Source: Lasiosphaeria ovina (lineage: Eukaryota > Ascomycota > Sordariomycetes > Sordariales > Lasiosphaeriaceae). Taken from it: a stretch of DNA of 64,000 nt. Positions 1 through 9,420 of the stretch are shown here, in pieces. The stretch is taken from NCBI GenBank assembly GCA_033439765.1, contig JAULSN010000006.1:496001-560000 (forward strand), read 5' to 3'. The translations under genes and the position numbers were made by a program. A model generated the notes under the pieces. The model made no database searches. It had not been told where the DNA came from and saw only the letters and a program-made list of their open reading frames with translations. Position 1 is the stretch's first letter. Every line of letters begins with the position of its first letter.

Positions 1-348
1 CTTGACCTATCTCTCGCTGTGAGCAATCAGTGGCTCAATAGATCTGACGCCGCCTTCACGGTTACGATTTTTGGTACCGACCGTGGGCTCTTATCGTATG
101 TATCACCCTACTCCGTATGTTGTGTAGAGGTTGGTGCTTGTGTATTTGTGTAAATCTGGACGGAATCGTGCCTCGAGTTTGTGTATAAGACCAACAAAAG
201 TCAGCCAGAGTGACGAGTGCTGCTGGAGCAAGAATCATGCATTCTAACCAGTCCGCTTCTAGGTTTGCCTCTCTTTAATTATTCTACAAGCAGGGTTTCA
301 TGATTTTAAAACTAGAGAAAGTCCAAACTTTTTCGGGTTGTGGTGTTT
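1..348. other. 3' flank of the first gene, no gene seen
   Basis: This stretch lies downstream of the minus-strand gene that ends at 349. No coding frame with fungal character was seen. It holds one copy of the recurring 9-mer TACGGAGTA, on the minus strand at 109-117. Confidence 0.5.
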
Positions 349-3063
349 TCAAACGTCCGCCAGTATCAAGAGGCCGTTCAAAGCCATCTTCAACACCCAG
401 AACACTAAAAGAACACATCGAATCGCCCATACACTGACTGACGCAGCCAGAAGCAGGAACATCATTGCCAGAACCCACGTGGTGCAGTCTTCCCAAGTCG
501 ACTCTGTCTGGCTGAACCTCTTGCGGAGGGGCGAGTTGGCATCCAGCACTGGGCTCACCAGCCGCCAGTATGCACAGGCAAGCTCTCGGATAACCAGCAG
601 CGTCGTCCAAAGCCCAGAGACAAGCTGCCGGGGAGCTTTATCCATGGAAAGATCGCCGCCGCCCTCCCTGCTGGCCTTGTTGTCTGTTGGTTTCGCTGCG
701 AGGGCCGGTGCGGCTGCTTGCTGTTGCACTCCTGCGATGCTGTCCAACCGCGACACCGCTCCAGCTGGGTACCCTCCTGTCGGCTTGCTCACCGGCATGT
801 GCTGGACGAAAGCTGCTCTCGCCGCTCCTCGCGCGATTGCGTGGTCCAGCTCCGGCCCTCCCACCAGATGAGTCGGGCTCCGTATGCTTGGCCGGCAAGC
901 AGTGAGTGACACGCTCGGCTGTTGGACGGCATTGCCCGTTGCCTTCATCAGTAACCCGCTTATCTCCTTCTGCTGGCTCCCGGCAGCCGTTTGCCGAGGT
1001 GATATCTCGCAATCCTTGGTGGGCGTCTCGCACACCGACGTAGTAGCGCTGGCTGCTTCTGGTAGCGGCGGCGGCGGCGGCGGTGGTAATGCCGGGCGTT
1101 TGTCTGATGTCATGATCTCGACGATGCGGCCAGTTGTATTCAGATCCTGACCCTGCCTGGTCAGACTCGGCCAAACACTCGGCCTCAGGGCGAGCGGGGA
1201 AGCCAGCAGGTCCATACAGACGCCGCTGAACGTCACGCCTGAGGACTTCCGTGATGTTGGGGGGCGGCCTGGTGTTGCTGCTGTCTGCCTCCCGGCTACT
1301 GTCGAGACTACCATCAGTGGGCCGCGGTCTAACATGCCGATCATCTCGTCGTAAGCGCGGCTGGTTGTCGGGCGAGATCGGCTGCACGCGAAGCCAATAG
1401 TGGTGGTGGTGTGTGTGCAAGCAGATCTTGGTTCCCCCCTCTGCCCGTTGGTCCTCTCCGCCAACGGGCTCGTCCCCGGCCCCATCTTGTCTGTCTTCAT
1501 CTCGAGGCTGCGTTCGAGGTCGTCCAGGTCCTGTATCAGCCTGCTCGCCCATCTCTCTGCTGGATTTTGGTTCTCCACTTCCAGCACCTTGCCGCTCGGG
1601 ATCCGTGACATGGAATCGCTGGGTGGGAGCCGGTACCGAAGTGGTTGGGGTGCCGCGATCTCGTCCAACGCCTCTGATTTTATCTCGTTCTTCTCGTTCC
1701 CTGTTGGACTTGCACCCTCCGGGCTTGAACCAAGCCGGCGGGGAATTATTGGGGGAAGGCGCAAGCGTATCATCTTGGTTTTCGACAGTATTGGGATTCC
1801 CTGGCCCAGGTTGTTGCTCATCCCTGCCCTGCCGTCTCGGCGTTGCTCCTGTTGGCAGTTGACCGTCGGTATCACTGTCTCTTGGTTGATGCTGATTGCG
1901 GCGCGGCGATGCTCCGTCGCCGCTGTCGTCCCTAAAAAAGAACCTTGGCTGCGATGAATGGTGGTGGCATCGCTTGCTGCTGATGTTACGCTCGCTTGAG
2001 ACTGCGCGATAGGGCTCAGCTTTGGCTCTGCAGCTGAAGACCACTGCCCCTTTTCATGATGCCATTTCACCTCTTTCTGGCCTAGGCGGATGGCGTCTTT
2101 CCGATTCTCGACCCTCTCCCACCTCTCTTGCTCTTTCAGGGTTTGCATCTCCCTCTTGGCCTGCTTATAGGCCGCCTGGGCGTCGTGTGCCTTCTGCGCG
2201 AGTTCCGCGAGCTGTGAGTTTGCAGGTGACAAGGCATCGTCTGAGCTTGTCGTCGGGGTGAGGACATCCATCTCTCTAGTATATGGGTTCACGCCCGTGA
2301 CGCCTAGATAATCGCCGCACTCTTTCAAGGTCCGGCGCTGGCGACGTGCCTCTTGCTTTTCGAGAAAAAGCTCCCGTACGCGATCTGATGGCTTTGATAT
2401 ACTTTGGGATCGCGCGGGCATATCAGCCCAACCATTTTTCTGTTGTCCCCGAGGCAGCAAAACATCGTGACTGTCCGCTATGGGAGTGGTATAATTCCCA
2501 ACAGGAGAGCATGCCGCGCCACGTGGTGGTCGATTGTTGGCAGCTAACACCTGATTGGCGGCAGCCGTGGCCAGCGGTCTACGCGCGAACGCCTTGCGGT
2601 TGGTGCTCTGGAACCTGCGCGGAAGCGTCGTGGGCATGTTCCAAAGGCCCGCCGGAATCATGTCCGAGTCGTGCTGGTCCAGAGGGCTAGTACCCTGCCC
2701 TGTCTTGCTTGATGCCCGACGTGGTATTGGTACGTCGCTGCTTGTTCTTCCACCACGAATCTCTTGGTCGGCATCAATATGGCCGTCGCCATCCTGAGGA
2801 CGTATCGTACCGCCTCGCTCGGCCCGCTTGCTCGGTCGCAGCTTGGAGAAGAAGCTCGCAAAAGACGCTGCAAAATTCCTGCGGTTGCTGGCAAACGCCG
2901 CCGAACCCGTGTCGATGCTTCTTCTTCTTCTCGTGTCGTCCGCCACGACGCTCATGTCATGACTGCCTGAGCTTTCGCTCTCTTCCTGAAGCAAGGCCGA
3001 AGACGACAAGTGTCTCTTGTCGTGTCTCCCGCGACTGCTGTTCTGTCGCGGTGATAAGCCCAT
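349..3063 (-). CDS. Unrecognised low-complexity protein with C-terminal membrane segment
   Basis: One uninterrupted frame of 904 codons when started at the ATG at 3063 (MGLSPRQ...). An ATG 17 codons upstream (3114) is in frame, but the peptide it adds looks non-conserved, so the inner start is preferred. I do not recognise the family. Residues 1-220 are Ser/Arg-rich and probably disordered. Around 226-273 is a more ordered block (VRELFLEKQEARRQRRTLKE, then a GDYLGVTGVNPYT stretch). Residues about 283-343 are charged and helical, probably a coiled coil. A Pro-run follows later. The last about 43 residues are strongly hydrophobic (TWVLAMMFLLLAASVSVWAI...), consistent with a C-terminal membrane anchor. 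It could be a tail-anchored protein of the ER or nuclear envelope, but that is only inference. Overlapping long frames on both strands inside it are shadows of its GC-rich codons. Confidence 0.7.
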   Translation of the reverse strand: MGLSPRQNSSRGRHDKRHLSSSALLQEESESSGSHDMSVVADDTRRRRSIDTGSAAFASNRRNFAASFASFFSKLRPSKRAERGGTIRPQDGDGHIDADQEIRGGRTSSDVPIPRRASSKTGQGTSPLDQHDSDMIPAGLWNMPTTLPRRFQSTNRKAFARRPLATAAANQVLAANNRPPRGAACSPVGNYTTPIADSHDVLLPRGQQKNGWADMPARSQSISKPSDRVRELFLEKQEARRQRRTLKECGDYLGVTGVNPYTREMDVLTPTTSSDDALSPANSQLAELAQKAHDAQAAYKQAKREMQTLKEQERWERVENRKDAIRLGQKEVKWHHEKGQWSSAAEPKLSPIAQSQASVTSAASDATTIHRSQGSFLGTTAATEHRRAAISINQETVIPTVNCQQEQRRDGRAGMSNNLGQGIPILSKTKMIRLRLPPIIPRRLGSSPEGASPTGNEKNEIKSEALDEIAAPQPLRYRLPPSDSMSRIPSGKVLEVENQNPAERWASRLIQDLDDLERSLEMKTDKMGPGTSPLAERTNGQRGEPRSACTHTTTTIGFACSRSRPTTSRAYDEMIGMLDRGPLMVVSTVAGRQTAATPGRPPTSRKSSGVTFSGVCMDLLASPLALRPSVWPSLTRQGQDLNTTGRIVEIMTSDKRPALPPPPPPPLPEAASATTSVCETPTKDCEISPRQTAAGSQQKEISGLLMKATGNAVQQPSVSLTACRPSIRSPTHLVGGPELDHAIARGAARAAFVQHMPVSKPTGGYPAGAVSRLDSIAGVQQQAAAPALAAKPTDNKASREGGGDLSMDKAPRQLVSGLWTTLLVIRELACAYWRLVSPVLDANSPLRKRFSQTESTWEDCTTWVLAMMFLLLAASVSVWAIRCVLLVFWVLKMALNGLLILADV

Positions 3064-4391
3064 GGTCACCCGCCCGTCGGATCTAAGTATGCACAATCCA
3101 AATGTTATAGACAACCGACTAGGGGTAAATAAACGAAACGGCGGTACACTCTATGGGTCAAGGTACCAAGCTGGCCTCTCCCCGTGAGCCGTTATGGGTG
3201 GGTGTTGGAACAAGCCAAGCAGAGGCTGCGCCAGGAAGCGAAGGCGAACCATCTGCTGCTGGCACGAGAGGCTCTTTCTCTGTGTAAGCTCGTCTATGGG
3301 TAGGTGAGGCAGGCAGTAGTGTTGATGGACGGTTACGAGAAGGAACTATATGCAACCACCAGGAACACCGCATGCCGTCAAGTCGGGAAGGACCCATGAA
3401 CCGGCATCATATCCCAAGAGGAATGGCTACCGCTTTCCCCCTTAAATGAATATTCCGATCTGGTACGTTGACTGCCCAAGGTCATAGGTACCTTACCTTC
3501 GTCAAACCAGGTAGATACCTAACTACAACGCATACGACGCCTCCGACCGTGGAATACACTTACCTGCCCTTCCACACACTGGAGGCTTGTCTTCCACGAG
3601 ACATCAACAGTTATGGCTGGCGAGTACGCATACCTGGGAGCTGTTGGCTACTCAACAGTCACTTGAATGTTCTTTGATAGGTAGTGTGTCCCCCTTTCAT
3701 TACGGATATGATCGAACAACAACCAGTTTTAGCTTGTTGTAGGCGTTCACACGTAAAAATGCAATACCAGAGGCAATTCATATTGGAAAATATCAAGTAA
3801 ATATACACAGGGTCGAGGTGTGTGAAATGCATTTTGTGTGGCCTAACCTGGTACTAATACGCCCCTATGCACGGAAGTACACATGTGTGTGTTTGTATGG
3901 GCCCAAAAGATACCCGAAGAACGCCGCCCCCTTCGCCAACCACCATGCAAAGACTGAAAAGGAGACTGAAATGTAAAGAAATAATGTTGTTCCGCCGCCC
4001 GCCTTCCAGTTTCGCAATCCACTGGTTAGAATCTTACTGGGAAGACACATTTCCGTGCCTCCATTTCTACCCGCGAGGGTTCCAAGCTAAGGGATCTGGG
4101 TCTGTCTGTCTACGGGGCGGCCGCCGGTCCCACCTGGTCTCTGTGTAATGAGGCAGATCTAGTAGTTTCATGCCACGTAGAAGTTGCAATTTATGCACTC
4201 TAGAGGAGGGGCCGAAAAAGAGCACCGTCCGCTGCTGTACCTCTCTATCTAGCTGCGCCCTCCCCAGCGGGAATAAGGCACACGAGGAGTTGCTGCTGTA
4301 ATGAAGTTTCAAGGAACTGCAAGATTGGGCATGTTAGCCCTGATCTCGAGTTTGCTATTTGTTTAACACAAAAAGAGATCTCTTTCTGTCT
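3064..4391. other. Intergenic, promoter of the first gene and 3' end of NUR1
   Basis: This is 1.3 kb between two minus-strand genes. It contains a perfect AGGTACCT palindrome near 3486 and scattered short frames with no recognisable protein. I see no RNA gene. Confidence 0.5.
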
Positions 4392-5932
4392 TCAGATCCG
4401 CCGCGAGGGAAACCGTTCCTGGGTCCAACGGGCAGCTCTGGCAGCCTCTAATCTGGCGGGGGAGTGTTCCTGACCTCCTCCAAACTGCGTAGTGGCACGC
4501 CGGCTATCCTTCACGGGACTGCTCTGGCGGATCATGCGCTCGGCGAGGTCGCGCTGCTCTAGCGCAGCCATCTCACGCGAGTTCCGGGGGGAGAACGCGC
4601 TGTTCATTTCCCCCATACTGGTCGCCTTCTTAAGCGGCGAGTTTACGTGCGAGAAAACGCCGAGATTGCCGCCGTAGCCTGCGCGGGGGGTTGGGTTGGA
4701 GACCGGAGGAGGCAGAGCCGACGATGCCGCAGCAACCTGCGCCCCAAATGAGCGGGCAGATGGTGAGGGCAGACTCTGCCGAGGCCCAGCAGATCGGCTA
4801 GCATATGACGTGGCGGAAGAGGGTTCTGGCGTTCCCCTGGGTTTGGTCGACGGCGTGAACAAACTCGGATTCATGACATTCCGCGTCTGCACCTGCTGCT
4901 GAAGTTTCCCGCCGTCCGGGTCATAATGCCTCGAGTAGTTGGGGTTCGGATGTGTTTGGAAGCCGCGCCTAATCAAGGTCGTAGGAGTACCAGTGCCAAC
5001 AGACTCCTGCTCAATATTGCCAAGCTCACCAATGGATACCTGTATTCCAACCTCGCGCACTACCGGGTGAAGCCGGGGGTGGACATATTTCGAATCGTAC
5101 TCATGTAGGACTTCTTTCTGTATGATGGCCGTGTCCTTGGCTTGCTGGGTGAAGCGCGACTGCAGGAGCAATAGCTGGGCCGACAGGATCACCTGCAGAA
5201 TGAGGCACTTGAACACGGTGACGCTCGGCCGCGGGTCGAGAGGCGTAAGGGGCAGAAACAGCAAGTACACCAGAACGTGGCCAGGGCTGAAGAAGCAAAA
5301 CATTTGCAGCGTGGCCGGGTATGGATCCCAGACCTTGACCTCCCAGACGTCGCGCGTCTTGTCCGGGTAGGCTCGCGACTCGGCCGTTTCCGACCCGAGA
5401 ATGTCCTGGAAGAACCGTAGAGGAGAAGACGACGCGGGGGAGGAATCGACGCGGACACGCTGGGCCGAGGGCGTCGAGGGCCCTGCGTTCTCGACGTTTG
5501 CCTCGAATAGCCGGTAGTGGCGCGACCGCGTCATAGTGTAAAACGCGTTGAGGAAGGATGTAGGGATCAAAGTCCACACGAGGAAGTTGACCTGAAGAAG
5601 GGTGCATATTAGTAAACTTGACTACGACGCGCATCCACGAGGGACGCGCTGCGTGGGCAGTAACTTACCAAGACCGTCATCCAACCGCTACCCGTGCCGT
5701 CACCAAATACATCGTCATCCTCATTGCCGTGCCTGGCGCCGGCGTTGGCCCTCGCAAGGAGGAAGAGAAAGCTGGCCGTGAGCCCAAAGCGCGTCCCAAA
5801 CGTCTTCGAGTCCCAGTCGAAAGTCTGAATTTCCTCCGAAAGCCACAGGTAAAGGTCCGCGGGGTTAAGAAGGGATTGGATTCGCTCTGCCAGCGGCCGT
5901 CGCCGCACCAGCCGTTGCGATCGCGGAGGCAT
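4392..5932 (-). CDS. NUR1: Nuclear rim protein 1 (Nur1/DUF2418 family)
   Basis: Two exons, 5669-5932 and 4392-5591, give 487 aa. The intron 5592-5668 has a GTAAGT donor, a TACTAAT branch and a CAG acceptor. The N-terminus matches the Nur1 pattern: a basic LVRRRPLAERIQSLLNP start, then LWLSEEIQTFDWDSK, then a hydrophobic segment (about 49-62). More membrane segments lie at about 85-107 (VNFLVWTLIPTSFLNAFY), in the FCFFSPGHVLVYLLFLPL region and in the following VTVFKCLILQVILSAQLLLL region. The C-terminal half is Ser/Pro-rich and disordered, ending in a basic ERFPSRRI tail. In yeast Nur1 pairs with Heh1 at the inner nuclear membrane in the CLIP complex and tethers and silences rDNA and heterochromatin. 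The gene is divergent from VMA7 across a 710-bp promoter region. The start (5932) is the ATG that opens the family-like N-terminus; no good upstream in-frame alternative was seen. Confidence 0.9.
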
Positions 5933-6642
5933 TGTGGCTGCTGTGTGTCCTGCTGGGCTTAGGAGTGGTGTTGTGCAATTCTCGGTTGCGAATTGCAGAG
6001 GTGGACTTGGGCCAAAAGCGCCGTTACATGGCCATGCGCGAATCGCTTCCGGCGCGTCAAAGAAAAGGCCCGCGCCGTGCGGACAACGAAATGAGTGCGG
6101 TGAGCTCGTATGGCAAGACCCACGGGTCGTTACAATGCGCAACCGAGCTGTGCCAAAGTGTTGATTTCAGTGTCTACCCTTTTGCATGTCTGGAAACGAA
6201 GTTCTGGTAGGGCTCCATGGAAAATTGTTGGTGCAGTAGGGATCCATAATGCAGCGAGTCGAGAAGAGCTCCCCCCAGCTCCACTGGCTCACCAACCAGG
6301 TCAGCAAAGGCTACCCCCACCTCCAGAATGGGTACCGCTGTTCTGTTACAGCCGCCTGCGCCGCCTGCTAAAGTGAGCAGTAGCCTGGGAGGGGTGCACC
6401 TAAAAAACAGTGGAGATTTAGTGGTGAGGGTGGGAGTGGATACTAAACGGACTGGGCAGTTGGTTGGCCAGAGCCAGTGGAGTTGGAGCGGGAGACCAGA
6501 CCAGACAACTGCGGGACAGAGCTGCTGATGGCTCAGCAGGACATCAACGACAACATTCTATTCTTCACCATATCCGCCATCTCGCCCTGCCTACGTCTCC
6601 TCATTGATCCTACTCTTACCGTGATCTCTTGCCTGGCCCGAC
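5933..6642. promoter_or_regulatory. Bidirectional promoter region NUR1/VMA7
   Basis: This 710-bp spacer separates the divergent starts of NUR1 (5932, -) and VMA7 (6643, +). No other coding frame with family character was found. No specific factor site can be claimed by eye. Confidence 0.5.
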
Positions 6643-7214
6643 ATGGCCTCGCAAGCAGACTCCAAAGACAGGCAGTTCCTGGCTGTGATTGGGGACGAGG
6701 TGAGGAATCTGAGAGACCTCGCATCCGGTCCTGAGCTGGTTGCGCTGACACTACTGGGGACAGGATTCCGTTACTGGGCTGCTTCTTGCGGGAATTGGCG
6801 TGAGTCTTCGATTGTCGGCCTCCTCACATATCCGAAAATGTCTAACTTGGACCCCCTCTTGATAGCATGTCACGGCGCCTCCAGACAACCAGAAGAACTT
6901 TCTGGTGGTCGACAGCAAGACCGACAATGCCACAATTGAGGCAACCTTCGAGAAGTTTACAACGGAGAGAAAAGACATCGGGATAGTCTTGATCAACCAG
7001 CATGTTCGTTACCGCCATATCTAGTGCTGCAGTATTCGGCTATTCGTTTCCCTTTGACTAAAACATGGCACAGGTCGCGGATCGGATACGGCACCGAGTA
7101 GACACCTACACTGCAGCGTTTCCAGCAGTTCTCGAAATCCCGAGCAAAGATCACCCCTATGACCCAGAGAAAGACAGTGTCCTGCGGAGAGTTCGCCGGT
7201 TGTTTGGCGAATAG
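6643..7214 (+). CDS. VMA7: V-type H+-ATPase subunit F (V1 sector)
   Basis: Four exons, 6643-6699, 6764-6799, 6866-7003 and 7074-7214, give 123 aa, the usual length of the family (about 118-125). All three introns (64, 66 and 70 nt) lie in phase 0. The joined protein reads ...[38 protein letters not shown]..., the hallmark start of subunit F, then [20 protein letters not shown] and [20 protein letters not shown] near the C-terminus. Subunit F is part of the central rotor stalk of V1 that couples ATP hydrolysis to proton pumping into vacuoles and endosomes. Because of the three small introns no single open frame shows the gene. It is divergent from NUR1 and converges on NPC2. Confidence 0.96.
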
Positions 7215-7615
7215 ACCGCAACGAGCGAGATCCACAGCCCAGGAGGAGAATCGATTGATTACAAGGGCTACCTTTTGTACTATGTAATGATTGTGCTGGC
7301 AAGCCGAGCGACATCGATCTCCCCATTCAGTCCAGGTCAAGCCTGGCAAACTCGGGTCGGAGACGACGCGTCAGTGTCTGGTTTAGTGCGTGTATTCCCT
7401 ATAGCAAAGCCTTTGAACCTCGTAACCTCAAATATGCCGTATAGAAGTAGATGCGACCAGAATCAAAACCCCAAGGAACACCAATGACCCTATGAGAAAA
7501 TCTCGTTGCAAGTTGCGCGCTCGCTCTCTGCCGTGCGAAGGGTACAATCTGGTTACGCCCCAACCGCACCAACACGCCCAGGTCGTGCTACCTCCTAAGA
7601 TAAGCAACTCGCCAT
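7215..7615. other. Convergent 3' region VMA7/NPC2
   Basis: This is 401 bp between the stop codons of two converging genes. It must hold both 3' UTRs. No gene or clear hairpin terminator is seen. Confidence 0.5.
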
Positions 7616-8277
7616 TCAAAGATCAAAAAAGGACGATTTCCGAGCAAAATCAACCTTGGCAGTCAGGCAGGTGATGCGCTCATCATCCGCGGTGTACACA
7701 TCGGCATCCACGACGTATTTTCCCTGTCGGAATCGTTAGAAAAAAGTATCAACAACATCGGTAACGGAATAAAAAGCGGCCTTACTGGAGGGATCTCCTT
7801 GGGCAACTCGACAGTCTTGATGATGGAGATCTTGCCCTTCTCAATCGGGCATTCAAGGTCAACATTCTTTATCTCCGTGCAGAGGTCGGCCTGCGTGTTG
7901 ATGAGACGGATGTAGCCGTATTTGACCTGTAGGTTCACGTATGCGCCCTCCTCAATGGTTTCCTTGACCGTGCCCGTGGCCTCGATGACCAGAGTTTGTC
8001 CACTGACAAAACAGTTGATGGTTAGCTTCGACTTCAGGCCACCCAAGAAGCACTTTGCTCGAGATTGCACCTACGCCTCGGGGGGGTTCGGCGTCAGGAT
8101 AACGCTGTCGATCGTGATAAGATCGTTGCTGCGGTCGCCTTCGCAGAACTTCAGAGGCGACTGGCCGGGAACATCGAGATCGTCGTCGGCGGCAATAGCG
8201 TGCTGCTTGTCGTCCGAGAAAATGCTGAGCGCGCTAGCGCCCACCGAGAGGAGAGCGAAAGCGGCGGAGAGCCTCAT
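7616..8277 (-). CDS. NPC2: NPC2-like phosphatidylglycerol/phosphatidylinositol transfer protein
   Basis: Three exons, 8075-8277, 7786-8002 and 7616-7723, give 175 aa. Intron 1 (8003-8074) is phase 2 with a GTAGGT donor; intron 2 (7724-7785) is phase 0 with a GTAAGG donor. A signal peptide (MRLSAAFALLSVGASALS) precedes an ML (MD-2-related lipid-recognition) domain. Across the exon joins it reads VILTPNPPEA|GQTLVIEATGTV and KTVELPKEIPP|GKYVVDADVY. Four cysteines lie at about 45, 108, 118 and 159, as expected for the disulfides of fungal NPC2. The family moves sterols and anionic phospholipids in the vacuole lumen. It is a small soluble luminal protein with no membrane anchor. The gene converges on VMA7. 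Confidence 0.93.
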
Positions 8278-9182
8278 CGCGACGGTCGCTGGGAGGAAAG
8301 GAAACTGGATGTTTGATGTGTCTATGGAACCCCAGAAGAAGATTGTAATTAAAGTCAAGCGATCGCAGACGAAGGTTGAGCTCGGTTCGATGGGGGTAAA
8401 CGGTTGACTAGGATCGATGAAGGCGAGATAGTACCGACAACGGGATGGGGCAAAGTCAAGCGGCTGTGCCTCGATCTCCACTGTTGGGCGACCTCAATGG
8501 ACGTCATGGGGCAAGAGTGACGGCTTTGGTTTGCTGCGCGTTTGAGTCCAGCCTCCCGAGGTGCAATCCACCCAATCCAGAGCGAGCAAGGAACCAGGCA
8601 GATCTGGGCGAACCATGTGAGCCAAAGTGGGGAATTGTGGCAATATCCAATCACAGCTGATGCTAGCTCCGAAACAGGGGGTGACCCAGGAGCAGCCGCC
8701 CCGTGTGCACTGGATGGCGACAATTCGAGATATCAAGTCAACATCGAAGCTCTCACAGAACCGAGAAAGATTCCAAAGTCGGGTTGGCTTGAAAGACACC
8801 TTTCAAGCTCTTGTGCACAACATATAGTCCAAACATTCTACTTTTTGTTCGATATATCCGCCCGCATCATGTCGCACAAGACCGTTCATCTCGGACATGA
8901 GACATTTCCAGGAAGTACCTGCTTTAGACGCTTGACGAGACACGAGGCAGGTATCCGTCAGGTTGTTGGTTCTCAACAATACAGTAGGCACGTTCAACTG
9001 TGGGAAAGCGGGGTGCTAGGTATGAGCCTTTGCTGACACTCACGAATTCTTTCGCACGGTTTCCCGGCTTCTTGACGGGACTTGTCCGAATCCAACGCAG
9101 CCGACAGGCCGGCTTCAAATGCTTCAAAACACGGGTATCGGTTTCAGTATTCGCCGCTCCCCTCTAGAGAGGATACCTACAG
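8278..9182. other. Intergenic upstream of NPC2
   Basis: This holds the NPC2 promoter on the minus strand. Several short frames cross it on both strands, none with recognisable protein character. It ends at the left terminal repeat of the inverted-repeat element at 9183. Confidence 0.45.
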
Positions 9183-9420
9183 TCTAATCTCTGAATGTTT
9201 GTTGGCGTGGTACTTCCAAGATCCAAATGGCCTTAGCATCTTACGACTCGCCGTAAAGGTTTTTCGCTAATGGAGGTAATAGCTATTTGAATCCCTATTC
9301 TATAATCATAGATGTCTATTCCTTCTCTATAAATACTTATTAAAGACCTTTCCTGGCCGGTTCATTCGTTATTTTCTTTTCTTTCTTAAGTACCACGCCA
9401 ATAAACATTCAGAGATTAGA
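9183..9420. mobile_element. MITE-like inverted-repeat element, copy A
   Basis: A 238-bp element is bounded by terminal inverted repeats of 33 bp: 9183-9215 (TCTAATCTCTGAATG...) and 9388-9420, matching at 32 of 33 positions when one is reverse-complemented. It has no coding capacity. The interior is AT-richer than its surroundings. A diverged relative without the right repeat lies at about 59006-59205; both share AAGGTTTTTCGC and ATCCCTATT blocks in the same order. The size, long TIRs and lack of an ORF fit a non-autonomous DNA transposon (MITE). No convincing target-site duplication was seen. Confidence 0.75.

Noticed and set aside
638..2044. 468-codon minus-strand frame inside the first gene
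   Set aside because: It overlaps the 904-codon frame in another phase and encodes Arg/Asp/Gly/Pro-rich shadow protein with no ordered block.
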